This document shows positions 18,623-29,680 of a stretch of 59,246 nucleotides of DNA, one piece after another. Numbering within the stretch: position 1 is the first letter of the stretch; every line of letters starts with the position of its first letter. Source of the DNA: Gammaproteobacteria bacterium. Lineage in GTDB: Bacteria > Pseudomonadota > Gammaproteobacteria > Pseudomonadales > Pseudohongiellaceae. Location: positions 1-59,246 of the forward strand of contig VYCF01000047.1 in the NCBI GenBank assembly GCA_009844085.1. The letters are read 5' to 3'. The notes under the pieces were generated by a model. That model did not search any database and had not been told where the DNA came from. It worked only from the letters and a program-made list of their open reading frames with translations. Position numbers and translations under genes: made by a program.

Positions 18623-19888
18623 ATGCAGAAAGTAAGGTGTTTGACCGCCAGAGGAATTGACGAGTTTGCTCGATATCTCGATCAACTGCGACGCGACCGT
18701 GATTTGTCGCCGCCAGTCGAAATCTTGGTGGACCCGTCGTATTCAGCGCCATGCGCCCTCGGTAACGTGTTTGTTGAGTCACGAGGGTTTGCAAGTCGAA
18801 GGGAATTTGCGGAATACATAAACCAGCGATTCTTGGAGGCTGGCGTTATTGTCGATGCCGACGAATCCGGAATATGGGAATGGCTGTCACTTTTTTATTT
18901 TGACGCAGTTTGTCCGATCACCCGCGACGGCTCGCGAAAGCCGGGAGTGGACGGGCGACACTTACTTGGAGATCCGGAAGCCCTACGTCGCCACCGTCAC
19001 CTTCTGAGGGGCCCCTACATGTTATGGCGCCGTTACAACGGTTCACCCACAGGCGAGTTGGATCTTCTGTTGTGTGATGAATTACCAAAACACAAGATCG
19101 CAGCCACTCATCTTGGCGAGCGGGCGCGTCTGATGGCGAGCAAAGGCGCGTTGGTCGCGGCGAGCCGACTCTATGTCGACCCAGCGTCCGGCAGGCCTAA
19201 AAAGGGATACTCAAAGGAGGAAAATGGGCTTCGGGCCTTCTGCAAATTCCTCAAAAACCTGCCGGAGTGTTTTGACCTATCCGGGATGTCAGCCGATACG
19301 ATCATTGCGCTTCTCCCCGAATCGTTCTCGACGTGGCTAGAAAGAGCCGAACAACAGCAAGGCGAATCGCCCGAATTCTTTGAAGAATTGAAAAAAATCA
19401 GTGCGATTCGAGATAGCCGCGCCGTAGCCGAGAAGTTGGATGCCTTACTAGGCGAAGCCAATACCAGAAAGATGACCGAACGCCAAGTCGCGATTCGATC
19501 GAATATGTTCCGAACTGCAGTACTGGGGGCATATGATTCTCATTGCGCTATATCGGGGATGGGTCTAAGACACAGGGAAGGTATGGAGACCGGATATCAC
19601 TACGAGGTGGAGGCGGCACACATCGTCCCTGTTTCCCGTGGTGGCCCAGACTTGGTGCGCAATGGACTTGCGCTGAACCGCACGATCCATTGGGCATTCG
19701 ACGAAGGAATAATCTGGATTGGCCCTGACCTCCGTGTCGGTTTGGCAAGGGATGTCGTTACTGATTCGCGCAACCACTGGCTGCAGCAGTTTCGGGGCAA
19801 GCAGCTTTGCACTCCGACCCATGCACAGCACCATCCAGACCGGGAGGCATTGTTGTGGCATGCCCGCAATGTGGCACAAGTTGTCTGA
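18623..19888 (+). CDS. HNH nuclease with a conserved N-terminal domain, possible restriction or defence enzyme
   Basis: 421 residues with a strong GGAGG before the ATG at 18623. The C-terminal part (about 294-400) is an HNH_2-type nuclease: FRTAVLGAYDSHCAISGM, then EAAHIVPVSRGG, NGLALN and HWAFD, giving the H-N-H residues. The N-terminal half starts MQKVRCLTARGIDEFARYLDQ and resembles a domain of unknown function (perhaps the DUF6339 type, from memory only). Base composition is less GC-rich than the neighbours, suggesting transfer. No methyltransferase gene is adjacent. A modification-dependent or stand-alone restriction function is inference. Confidence 0.8.
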   Translation: MQKVRCLTARGIDEFARYLDQLRRDRDLSPPVEILVDPSYSAPCALGNVFVESRGFASRREFAEYINQRFLEAGVIVDADESGIWEWLSLFYFDAVCPITRDGSRKPGVDGRHLLGDPEALRRHRHLLRGPYMLWRRYNGSPTGELDLLLCDELPKHKIAATHLGERARLMASKGALVAASRLYVDPASGRPKKGYSKEENGLRAFCKFLKNLPECFDLSGMSADTIIALLPESFSTWLERAEQQQGESPEFFEELKKISAIRDSRAVAEKLDALLGEANTRKMTERQVAIRSNMFRTAVLGAYDSHCAISGMGLRHREGMETGYHYEVEAAHIVPVSRGGPDLVRNGLALNRTIHWAFDEGIIWIGPDLRVGLARDVVTDSRNHWLQQFRGKQLCTPTHAQHHPDREALLWHARNVAQVV

Positions 19889-19992
19889 GGGAGGAGAACA
19901 ATGTTCGAAACTCTAAACACATCCCCACGGACATGCTGTTGGCGCAGTCATCCAACCGTCTCTGAAATTGGTGCATTCTTGCTATTCACAGG

Positions 19993-21760
<1,768 letters not shown>

Positions 21761-21798
21761 CGGGGCTCCTACTGCATTGTTCAAGCCGTAGGGTCACA

Positions 21799-21827
21799 GT
21801 TATAGATTGACTTCGCAAGAATGTACA
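21799..21827 (-). promoter_or_regulatory. Possible mutM promoter
   Basis: On the minus strand TGTACA (21822-21827) and TATAAC (21799-21804) are 17 bases apart; four of six -35 bases and five of six -10 bases match consensus. The start site would lie about 30 bases before the TTG of mutM. Confidence 0.4.
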
Positions 21828-21952
21828 GATCGCCAATCCAGTGACTCGCGACTATTGATTTTGGGGCCGCAGTGGCGGCATTAGGTCTTTCCCAATGGCG
21901 ACCAACTTCGGAACGCGCACTCGACAAGAAGCGCGATGGGCTGGGAAATGCG

Positions 21953-21969
21953 ACACCTGGTGTTATAGA
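21953..21969 (+). promoter_or_regulatory. Promoter with overlapping palindromic operator for the toxin-antitoxin pair
   Basis: The palindrome ACACCTGGTGT at 21953-21963 directly abuts TATAGA at 21964-21969, which has an extended -10 TG at 21961-21962. Binding of the antitoxin helix-turn-helix protein here would block transcription, the usual autoregulation of such modules. The -35 is weak. The assignment of the operator is inference from position and symmetry. Confidence 0.4.
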
Positions 21970-22004
21970 ATAGGGGCCTGCGGCGGGCGCTCAAGGGACT
22001 CAGA

Positions 22005-22388
22005 TTGAAGACATTCAAGACCAAGGCATTCGCCCGCTTCGCAAACCGTGAAGAACTGGAGGATGCCGCGCTGTGTGACGCTATGCGGCGCGCTCGACAG
22101 GGCCAGATCGATGTCGACCTCGGCGGCGGTGTCATCAAGCAGCGCATTGCCCGGAAAGGTGGTGGCCGATCCGGTGGGTATCGGACCATCGTGCTGTTTC
22201 GCCGGGGCGAACTCGCGTTTTTTGTGTATGGTTTTGCAAAAAGTAGTCGGGCGAATCTCCGGCGTGATGAATTGGAGACGTACCGAATGCTTGCCGACGA
22301 ATACTTGGCGCTCGAACCATCCGGTCTCGCGGAGGCTCTGGCTATTGGAGCGATTATCGAGGTGAAGTGCGATGAACAAGCAATATAA
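22005..22388 (+). CDS. RelE/HigB-type toxin
   Basis: 127 residues starting at a TTG (22005) preceded by AAGGGA, giving MKTFKTKAFARFA, which matches toxins of this family. Family stretches are DLGGGVIKQRIAR, GGYRTIVLF and LAFFVYGFAKSSRANL. Such toxins act as ribosome-dependent mRNA interferases. The C-terminus overlaps the antitoxin gene by 17 bases, so the toxin comes first, the HigBA order. Its neighbours are mutM and a hydantoinase gene, a typical site for a mobile addiction module. Confidence 0.88.
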   Translation: MKTFKTKAFARFANREELEDAALCDAMRRARQGQIDVDLGGGVIKQRIARKGGGRSGGYRTIVLFRRGELAFFVYGFAKSSRANLRRDELETYRMLADEYLALEPSGLAEALAIGAIIEVKCDEQAI

Positions 22389-22689
22389 AAGTGAAGCGTT
22401 GGCGTCCGCGCATGAAGCGGCACTCGGACTAGCGGAAGCGGGCTTGATGTCCAAACAGACCATGCGGAAGTTCGACGAAATGTGCCTCACGCCCGTTGCG
22501 GAAATGACGTCGGAGGAGATTCGCGCATTGAGACTACGCGAAAACGCGAGTCAAGCGGTTTTCGCGCGTTATCTCAACGTAACCACGGGACTGGTGAGCC
22601 AATGGGAACGCGGAGAGAAACGGCCACGGGGTGCTTCGTTGAAGTTGCTGACACTCGTCGCGAAGAACGGCTTAGGCGCTGTAGCTTGA
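22372..22689 (+). CDS. HTH antitoxin (HigA/NadS-like)
   Basis: 105 residues with a C-terminal Xre-type helix-turn-helix (IRALRLRENASQAVFARYLN, then TGLVSQWERGEKRPRGASL at about 60-95). The N-terminal part would neutralise the toxin. It overlaps the toxin gene and would bind the promoter palindrome at 21953. Family knowledge predicts a stable repressor-antitoxin whose loss frees the toxin. Confidence 0.88.
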   Translation: MNKQYKSEALASAHEAALGLAEAGLMSKQTMRKFDEMCLTPVAEMTSEEIRALRLRENASQAVFARYLNVTTGLVSQWERGEKRPRGASLKLLTLVAKNGLGAVA

Positions 22690-22727
22690 ACCGCAATTCC
22701 GGGTTGGAATAAGGACAATTTTCCAGC

Positions 22728-24704
22728 GTGACTGAGAAAACATCGAATATTCGGATCGGCGTCGACGTCGGCGGCACGTTTACCGATTTTCTTTGCGTAA
22801 GGTCCACTGCCGCGGGCGAGGTCGAACTGTCGGTCTACAAGATTCCCTCGACGCCTCGCGCGCCGGAACTCGCCGTGCTCGAAGGTCTTGAGGCAATGGG
22901 CGTCGCCGGCGAAGTCCTGCAGATCGTGCATGGCAGTACGGTCGCGACCAATGCCCTGTTGCAGCGAAAGGGCGCCCGCACCGCTTTCGTCACTAATCGA
23001 GGCTTCGGCGACATGCTCACCCTGGCGCGGCAGACCCGACCCCACTTGTACGCGTTGGAATTCGAACCCTCGCCGCCGCCGGTGGCGGAGGAACTTTGCC
23101 TGGAAACCGGCGGCCGCGTTGGCGCCGACGGGGAGACTCTGGATTCACTGACCGCGGAAGACCTGACCGCGCTGACCGAGAGACTGCGCGAACTGAATGC
23201 CGAATCGGTGGCGATCAATCTGTTGTTTTCGTTTCTCGACCCGCGCCACGAGGAAGCGATAGAACGGGCGCTGCGCGAAGCCATGCCCGGGGTGTTCATT
23301 TCCCGTTCCTCGCGGGTGCTGCCCGAATACAAGGAATACGAGCGCGGCATGGCGACCTGGCTCAACGCCTTTCTCGGGCCGGTGGTCAGTGGCTATCTGC
23401 GCCGCCTGCAAGCGGGTCTGGACCACTTGCCCGCGGGTTCCTCGCTGCAGGTGATGCAATCGAGCGGCGAAACCATCAGCGCCGGCAAGGCGGCGGACTC
23501 CGCGGTTAACCTGCTGCTTTCCGGGCCCGCTGGAGGCCTGGCGGCGGTGGAATACCTGGGCCGCCAGATCGGACGAAGCAAACTGATCAGCTTCGATATG
23601 GGCGGTACTTCCACCGACGTTGCCTTGCTCGACGGACCCATCGGCATAACGAGCGAAGGAAGTCTCGGCGAATTTCCCGTCTCGGTGCCCATGGTGGACA
23701 TGCATACCATCGGCGCCGGGGGTGGCTCCATCGCCTATGTGGACAGCGGCGGCATGTTGCAGGTCGGGCCGGAATCGGCCGGCGCGGACCCGGGGCCGGT
23801 CTGCTACGGCAAGGGCGGAACCAGACCGACCGTAACCGACGCCAACCTGCTGCTCGGCCGGCTGCCCGCGGGCTCGCCGCTGGCCGGAGGCCTCGAACTC
23901 GACATCGAATTGGCGCGCAAGGCCGTGGCTGAACTCGCGGACACGATCGGCCTCGACGTCGAGGCCACCGCGCAAGGCATCGTCAGCATCGCCAACGAAC
24001 ATATGGTCGAAGCCATCCGCCGCATCTCGGTCAACCGTGGCTTCGATCCCGCCGAATTCCTGCTCGTCAGTTTCGGCGGCGCCGGCGGCCTGCATGTCTG
24101 TGCGCTCGCCGATGCGCTCGGCATCCGCCGTGCAGTCGTGCCGGTCTTCGCCGGCGTCCTGTCCGCGCTCGGCATGGCGGTCGCCGACCAGGGAAGGCAG
24201 TTCTCGCGGACCTTGCAGCGAACTGAGGAAGACGATCCGACGCGGCAGATCGAGCGGGAACTCGATCAATTGTCGCGCCGCGCAGAAGCCGAATTCGCGG
24301 ACGAAGGGCTTGATATCGCGAACTTGCAGACGCGATTCAGCGTCGACATGCGTTACACCGGACAGTCATACACGCTGAACGTGCCCTGGACCGGCTGGGG
24401 CGCCACCCTCGAACGGTTCCACGAACTGCATCGGCGCCGCTACGGCTATGCGCTGGAAACGCCTGCTGAGGCAGTCAATGTCCGCCTGCGCGCGTGGTTC
24501 TCGGGCCAGGCGTTCGACCTGCCGCCACAGAACGAAGCGTCAGCCGACGGACCGGAGTCGGAAATCCGGCGCCGCCTGCTTGAGGGAGAAACCGTCACCG
24601 GCCCGGTAACGGCGCCCGAGTACGCCTCGACCACCTGGATCGCCGAATCCTGGCAGGCCCGCTTCGACGACTTCGGCAACCTGTTCCTGGAGCGTGTTGA
24701 CTAA
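22728..24704 (+). CDS. Hydantoinase A / 5-oxoprolinase-type ATPase subunit
   Basis: 658 residues from a GTG at 22728. The N-terminus IRIGVDVGGTFTDFLCV carries the phosphate-binding loop of the ASKHA fold; VVHGSTVATNALL-like sequence, LSGPAGGLAAVEYLG, FDMGGTSTDVALLDG and VSFGGAGGLHVCALAD follow. The family opens hydantoin or 5-oxoproline rings at ATP expense, usually with a HyuB partner. No hyuB follows here: the next gene is convergent after 3 bases. Substrate cannot be assigned. Confidence 0.9.
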   Translation: MTEKTSNIRIGVDVGGTFTDFLCVRSTAAGEVELSVYKIPSTPRAPELAVLEGLEAMGVAGEVLQIVHGSTVATNALLQRKGARTAFVTNRGFGDMLTLARQTRPHLYALEFEPSPPPVAEELCLETGGRVGADGETLDSLTAEDLTALTERLRELNAESVAINLLFSFLDPRHEEAIERALREAMPGVFISRSSRVLPEYKEYERGMATWLNAFLGPVVSGYLRRLQAGLDHLPAGSSLQVMQSSGETISAGKAADSAVNLLLSGPAGGLAAVEYLGRQIGRSKLISFDMGGTSTDVALLDGPIGITSEGSLGEFPVSVPMVDMHTIGAGGGSIAYVDSGGMLQVGPESAGADPGPVCYGKGGTRPTVTDANLLLGRLPAGSPLAGGLELDIELARKAVAELADTIGLDVEATAQGIVSIANEHMVEAIRRISVNRGFDPAEFLLVSFGGAGGLHVCALADALGIRRAVVPVFAGVLSALGMAVADQGRQFSRTLQRTEEDDPTRQIERELDQLSRRAEAEFADEGLDIANLQTRFSVDMRYTGQSYTLNVPWTGWGATLERFHELHRRRYGYALETPAEAVNVRLRAWFSGQAFDLPPQNEASADGPESEIRRRLLEGETVTGPVTAPEYASTTWIAESWQARFDDFGNLFLERVD

Positions 24705-24707
24705 GGC

Positions 24708-26651
24708 TCAGCGCAGCGTATAGGCCACCAGTTCGGCTACTCCGCGCGTACCGCCGCCGACGAACATGGCCAGGTACTGGATGCCCTCATGCTCGTAGGT
24801 GAAAGGCAGGCCTACCTGGTTATCGGGCAACTCGATCTCGGCGATGATGTCGCCGGTCTCCTTGTCGACGGCGCGCATGGTGGGGCCGGCGTCGGCGCTG
24901 CCATTGCCTTCGGCCACGAACAGCAGCGTCTTGGTCAGCAGGACGCCGGCTCGGGTGGGCACTCCGGTGGGCTGCAGGTCAACGCCTTCCATCAAGGGAT
25001 GGTTGGCGATGCGCTCGGGAGTGTCGGCGTTGGCAATCCACCACAGGTGGTCGCCGCTGTTCATGTCGATCGCCGTTACCCGGCCATAGGGCGGCTTGAC
25101 GACTTCCAGACCCTGGATTCGAGGTATGCGCACACCGAAGCCCTGACTGAGGTCGATATCCGATTCGGGATTCTTGGCCAGGGCCAGAACCTGTAACTGG
25201 GTTCTGGAAGGCACATAGAGAATGCCGGTTTCCGGATCGATGGCCGAGCCTTCCCAGTTGGCGCCGCCGGTAGAGGAGGGCAGGCTCAGCAGGCCGCGGG
25301 TGCCGTCAGGCGCGTTGGCAAGCGATGGCGGCGTGAATATGCTCGGGCTGAGCCGGAAGTCGGCTATGGCTTCCAGCGCCAGCGCTTTCAGTTCCGGCGT
25401 GAAGTCGATCAGGTTGTCTTCGTCAAAACCCTGGACATCGAAGGCCTCCGGCCACGTGGGGAAAGGCTGGGTGGGCGAATACCACTCGTTCGGTACGTCG
25501 CCGGCCGGCACCGGACGCTCGACGATCGGCCAGATCGGCTCGCCGGTATGCCGGTCGAAAGCGTAGACCCAGGCCTGTTTGGTCACCGACATGACCACAT
25601 CCCGGCCATTGGGCAGATCGATCAGCACAGGCGCCGCCGGCACGTCCCAGTCCCAGATATCGTGGTGAATGAACTGGAAGTGCCATTGCCGCTCTCCGGT
25701 CAGCACATCCAGGGCCACGATGCCGCTCGAGAACAGGTTGGCGCCCGGGCGGTCGCCGCCGTAGTAGTCGCCGGTCGGGTCTTCTACCGGAAGGTAGACA
25801 TGGCCCAGTTCCGGGTCGCCGGACATCGGCGCCCAAACGCCGGAATTGCCGGTGAAATCGACGCCTTCGTCGAGCCAGGACTCGTAACCGACCTCGCCCA
25901 TTTCAGGGATGGTATGGAAGGTCCACAAGCGCTCGCCGGTGCGCACATCGAAACCGCGAATATCGCCTTTCGTATTGAACTTGGAGCGGGGCCTTCCACC
26001 GGTCCGGTGCGCCGCTCCGACGACGATCACGTCATTCATTATGAATGGCGGCGCGGACAGGCCGATATCGGGATAGGGGTAACGGGGATCGTCGCCGTTG
26101 CGCACGCCGACCATCAGATCCACGGTGCCGCTGTCGCCGAATTCAGGGTCAGGGAGTCCGGTTTCGGCGTCCAGGGAAACCATGTGATAGCCGGGGCTGA
26201 CGTCGATTACCCGCTTAACTTCGCCGTCAGTCCAGTAGGCCACCCCGCGGCCGGAACCCTTGCGCGGCGCCTCGTCGAATCGATCTCCTTCCTGGTACCG
26301 GTAGATCCACAGTATCTGTCCGGAAGTCGCATCGAGCGCCATGACGTTCCGGGTGCTGCCGACATTGGTGTACAGGATTCCGTCGATTTCCAGCGGCGTG
26401 GCGGGATTGTTGTAAACCGGGTCAGGCCCGATGCCTTGCGTCGAAAATCGCCAGGCGATCTCAAGCTCCTGGACATTGTCGGCATTGATCTGATCCAGCG
26501 GCGAGTAACGCTGGGAAAACTCGCCGCCGTGATACATCGGCCAGTCGCCCTCGTAGACGCTGGTGCCGGACTGGCCTGCTGCCGAAGGAGCAATGGCGAG
26601 CGCGGCGACGGCCGCAATAGCGGTGAATATGGAACTGGTGGTTCTTGTCAT
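24708..26651 (-). CDS. Periplasmic PQQ-dependent dehydrogenase
   Basis: 647 residues from the ATG at 26651, preceded by GGGAG. A signal peptide (to about residue 26, SAAGQS) is followed by a beta-propeller of PQQ repeats: DWPMYHGGEFSQRYSPLDQI, IAWRFSTQ, GSGRGVAYW, FHHDIWDWD-type metal/PQQ region (HHDIWDWDVPAAPVLIDL) and GANWEGSAIDPETGILYVPS. No cysteine is present, so the vicinal disulfide of methanol dehydrogenases is absent and no cytochrome domain is fused. It would oxidise a sugar, polyol or alcohol in the periplasm; substrate unknown. Divergent from the envelope locus at 26785. Confidence 0.9.
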   Translation of the reverse strand: MTRTTSSIFTAIAAVAALAIAPSAAGQSGTSVYEGDWPMYHGGEFSQRYSPLDQINADNVQELEIAWRFSTQGIGPDPVYNNPATPLEIDGILYTNVGSTRNVMALDATSGQILWIYRYQEGDRFDEAPRKGSGRGVAYWTDGEVKRVIDVSPGYHMVSLDAETGLPDPEFGDSGTVDLMVGVRNGDDPRYPYPDIGLSAPPFIMNDVIVVGAAHRTGGRPRSKFNTKGDIRGFDVRTGERLWTFHTIPEMGEVGYESWLDEGVDFTGNSGVWAPMSGDPELGHVYLPVEDPTGDYYGGDRPGANLFSSGIVALDVLTGERQWHFQFIHHDIWDWDVPAAPVLIDLPNGRDVVMSVTKQAWVYAFDRHTGEPIWPIVERPVPAGDVPNEWYSPTQPFPTWPEAFDVQGFDEDNLIDFTPELKALALEAIADFRLSPSIFTPPSLANAPDGTRGLLSLPSSTGGANWEGSAIDPETGILYVPSRTQLQVLALAKNPESDIDLSQGFGVRIPRIQGLEVVKPPYGRVTAIDMNSGDHLWWIANADTPERIANHPLMEGVDLQPTGVPTRAGVLLTKTLLFVAEGNGSADAGPTMRAVDKETGDIIAEIELPDNQVGLPFTYEHEGIQYLAMFVGGGTRGVAELVAYTLR

Positions 26652-26729
26652 CTGGAATTCTCCCGACTTGGGCGACATCAGGTTGCCAACGATACCCGGT
26701 TGGGAATTGCTGGTCCAGAGCCGTCCGTA

Positions 26730-26758
26730 TTGCGGGTAAAATCACCGGGTGATATAAC
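26730..26758 (+). promoter_or_regulatory. Sigma-70-type promoter of the envelope locus
   Basis: TTGCGG at 26730-26735 and TATAAC at 26753-26758 are exactly 17 bases apart, in the gap between the divergent dehydrogenase gene and the first gene of the 26785-40482 cluster. Transcription would start near 26765. It is the best promoter match in this part and could serve the long same-strand gene run. Confidence 0.55.
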
Positions 26759-26784
26759 CCCGGACATCCCTTGTAATCACTTCG

Positions 26785-28215
26785 ATGCAACACCATTTCC
26801 GCATCATGAAAAGCAGCGAACGGAACGATTTCCGGTTACGCAAGGCAAGCGCCATTGTCATGCCGGCATTTCTACTGCTGAGCGCGGCAACGGCCCCGGC
26901 CCAGGAAGCCGGCCAGGAAGTTGCCAATGCCGCGGAGCAGGAAACCGCGGTCCGGTACTCGGTGCTGTATCTCGAGCCGGCCGTGCCGGTCTCCGGGGAA
27001 ATAGACTTCGAGTTGCCGCCACCGGGAATTCCCCAAAGTCCGGAACTCGATCCCGAATTCCAGGAGCGGATGCAAGACATTCAGCAATTCAACGAATCCA
27101 TCACCGATTCGGAAATCATGGCCGGCGCCTGGGACAACAGCCTGGTGGAGCAACTGAACTCGCTGGGTTCGCTGCAACAGCAGCAAGGCGACCATCTCGG
27201 CGCGATCGAAACTCACGAACGGGCGATTCACGTCCAGCGCATCAACTCAGGTTTGCATACCATCGAACAGACGCCGCTCGTGGAGCAGATGATCGACAGT
27301 TACATCGCGATGGGAGACTGGACCCAGGTTGATGTCTACCAGAATTATCTTTTCTATATCCAGCAGAAATTCTACGGCAACAACGACCCTCGGCTGATTC
27401 CGGCGCTGGGTGATCTGGCCAACTGGCACGCGCGCGCCTTCACGATGCGCCAGGGCGAGTCCCTGGCGATGCGGCTGAGTTCGGCGCAGATGCTGTTCAG
27501 GGCGGCGGCGCGCATGGTCGAAGTCCATTTCGGGCCGGACGACGACCGCTATATCGAGTACCTGCGAGGCGTGGCGCGCTCCGCTTACCTCGTGGCGCTC
27601 AATCAGGATCTGCTGCGGGAACTGGCGCGGGCGCAGTTCAGGGCGCCCCAGGAAACATTGCGGGACATGCTTTACTGGCACTTCCCGATCGTGCCGACCG
27701 GATTCCGCGCCGGTGAAGACGCCCTGCTCGCCATCAGGGAATTCTATATGGATCGCGAGGGCGAGGCCGAGCAACTGGCCGAAGCGACCGCCCAGGTGGC
27801 GGACTGGTACCTGCTGTTCAACCGACGCGCTCCGGCAAGAGACATGTACCTGGAGGCCTGGGAAGCGGTGGCGGAGGAGGACAATGCCGAGGAATTGCGG
27901 CGGCAGTTGTTCGGACAGGTCAGGGAAATTCCCGTTTTCGCTTCCGACGACAACGAATGGATGGTCGAAAACATGGGTTTCATTGCAGACGTTGAAGAAG
28001 TAGTCGACTACGACCATATCGACCTCAGGTTCGACGTCACGCAATGGGGCGAGGTGCGCAACGTCGTGTCCATCGGCGAGCCCGCGCCGGAGGCCGAATC
28101 GCAACATGGCTGGGTCAGGCGCGCTGTCCGCGATTCGATGTTCCGGCCCATGCTGGTCGATGGCGAAAACGTGCGTTCCGACGGAAACCTGTTCAGATAC
28201 AGATACTGGTATTGA
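26785..28215 (+). CDS. Exported TPR-like protein with TonB-C-like end
   Basis: 476 residues; an in-frame ATG at 26806 is an equally plausible start and neither has a clear ribosome site. The signal peptide ends ATAPAQ near residue 40. The middle is helical with tetratricopeptide-like pairs (LNSLGSLQQQQGDHLGAIETHERAI). The last 65 residues (HIDLRFDVTQWGEVRNV, RRAVRDSMFRPMLVDG, FRYRYWY) fit the TonB C-terminal domain pattern, known to contact outer-membrane or periplasmic partners. First gene of the envelope locus behind the promoter at 26730. Function unknown. Confidence 0.8.
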   Translation: MQHHFRIMKSSERNDFRLRKASAIVMPAFLLLSAATAPAQEAGQEVANAAEQETAVRYSVLYLEPAVPVSGEIDFELPPPGIPQSPELDPEFQERMQDIQQFNESITDSEIMAGAWDNSLVEQLNSLGSLQQQQGDHLGAIETHERAIHVQRINSGLHTIEQTPLVEQMIDSYIAMGDWTQVDVYQNYLFYIQQKFYGNNDPRLIPALGDLANWHARAFTMRQGESLAMRLSSAQMLFRAAARMVEVHFGPDDDRYIEYLRGVARSAYLVALNQDLLRELARAQFRAPQETLRDMLYWHFPIVPTGFRAGEDALLAIREFYMDREGEAEQLAEATAQVADWYLLFNRRAPARDMYLEAWEAVAEEDNAEELRRQLFGQVREIPVFASDDNEWMVENMGFIADVEEVVDYDHIDLRFDVTQWGEVRNVVSIGEPAPEAESQHGWVRRAVRDSMFRPMLVDGENVRSDGNLFRYRYWY

Positions 28216-28380
28216 CCCGAAGCCGATCCCGAAGGCTGCCGAAACGGAAACTCCCGGCCGCGGAAGTTGTCAATATTCCCTGAACAGGGGTGGAAAAATG
28301 TTAAGCTTTGGTTAAGCGGGCTTGGCATATCAAGGAATTCGACTCCACTCAGCAATGCGTTGACCGGCGAGGATTGGCTT

Positions 28381-29661
28381 ATGCAAGGTTCCATCATCAG
28401 CTCCGTTTCCCTGATGCGGCTCGTGCTGGCCTGCGGCCTTGTCGTGGGTCTGGCCGCCTGCGAGACGCAACAGCAAAGTTCGCAACAATCCCAGCAGACT
28501 TCCCAGTCGACCTCGGCGAGTACGAGCAATATCCCGACCCCTTCGCAACCGAGCGGATCGCAGGGGCCGCAATCTCCGTCCTCGCCCTCATCGTCGCAAA
28601 GTCAGAGCTCTTCAAGCAGTTCACCGTCGATGCCTTCACCGAGTTCGTCGAGTTCAAGCGGATCGCCTTCGTCTCCGTCGCAGTCGACTCCCGCGGGCAT
28701 GCCGTCTTCGCCTTCACAACCCGGTCAGAGCGGAATGCCGCAGGCGCCATCGCAATCCAGTTCGCAAGGAATGCCTTCTTCACCGTCGTCTTCCTCTTCA
28801 TCGCCGGGAAATCCGGGTCTGCCGACCTTGTCCAATCCGCCCGGCCTGCCGGGTACGCCTTCCTCTTCGAGTCCGGGCGATCCGGGCAGTGCGGCTGGAG
28901 GTATGCCGCCTTCAGGACAGGACGGCGACCAGCCCGGCGCCGAGCCGCCGGGCGGCGGGGCCGACGGCAGGGACACATCCACCGGCGATGCGGGCGATTT
29001 GACAGGTGAGGGAGATTCAGCCGCAGGGGGCAATTTGCCGGGCGACGCCGGTGGCGGAGCCGACGGCCAAGACGCGGCGGGCGCCGCCGGAACTCCGGGA
29101 CTGCCGGGCGCGCCCGGCGGGGGTGACTACTCGCTTGACACCTTGCCCAGCGGCGGCGTATTCCAGGGCAGTCCGGGGGCGGGTCAGCCGGGAGCCGGTC
29201 AACCGGGCGGCGCGATGACCGCGGCGGAAAGAGCGGCCATACTCGATGGGCAATTGCGCCGCACCTACGAGGTTTACGACGAAATTCTGCGACGGGAACA
29301 AGCTGACGCCCGGGGCGCAGCGAATCGCGCCGGCAACAGCGGCGCCGGCGGCAATGAACCCCCTGGCGGAAGCGGGGGCCAGGGCGGCGCGCAGCAACCC
29401 GGCAGCGCCATGCCGGGAGGATTGCCCAACGGCCCCGGCGGAGTGGATATAGCGGGCGCGGGCGGCAGGCCGAGCGGACCGCCGGGCGATGGCGACCAGC
29501 AGGAGACTTTCCCGCCGCCGGAAGATATTCCCAGCGGCAGGGACGACGACGTGGTGGCGCGGCAATTGCGCGAAGCGGCAATGTCCGAGCCGGATCCCGA
29601 ATTGCGCGAAGCGCTGTGGGACGAATACAGAAACTACACAGGTATAGCTGTCGACCAATAG
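28381..29661 (+). CDS. Low-complexity Ser/Gly/Pro-rich lipoprotein
   Basis: 426 residues from the ATG at 28381, which begins a signal peptide with lipobox LAAC (Cys27). After it come Gln/Ser-rich sequence, a Ser-Pro-Ser tract, then a Gly-Pro-rich tract with collagen-like but irregular GxP triplets (PGLPGTP, PGLPGAPGG). A short ordered part around YEVYDEILRREQADARGAA and a conserved-looking C-terminus with ARQLREAAMSEPDPELREALW end the protein. An extended wall- or periplasm-spanning anchor is possible. It lies 165 bases after the first gene and 19 before the next. Confidence 0.75.
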   Translation: MQGSIISSVSLMRLVLACGLVVGLAACETQQQSSQQSQQTSQSTSASTSNIPTPSQPSGSQGPQSPSSPSSSQSQSSSSSSPSMPSPSSSSSSGSPSSPSQSTPAGMPSSPSQPGQSGMPQAPSQSSSQGMPSSPSSSSSSPGNPGLPTLSNPPGLPGTPSSSSPGDPGSAAGGMPPSGQDGDQPGAEPPGGGADGRDTSTGDAGDLTGEGDSAAGGNLPGDAGGGADGQDAAGAAGTPGLPGAPGGGDYSLDTLPSGGVFQGSPGAGQPGAGQPGGAMTAAERAAILDGQLRRTYEVYDEILRREQADARGAANRAGNSGAGGNEPPGGSGGQGGAQQPGSAMPGGLPNGPGGVDIAGAGGRPSGPPGDGDQQETFPPPEDIPSGRDDDVVARQLREAAMSEPDPELREALWDEYRNYTGIAVDQ

Positions 29662-29680
29662 GTTATACAGGTACGAAACG

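Noticed and set aside
25548..27332. Plus-strand frame overlapping the PQQ dehydrogenase and the first envelope gene
   Set aside because: It crosses a divergent promoter and two well-supported genes in other frames and has no recognisable domain.
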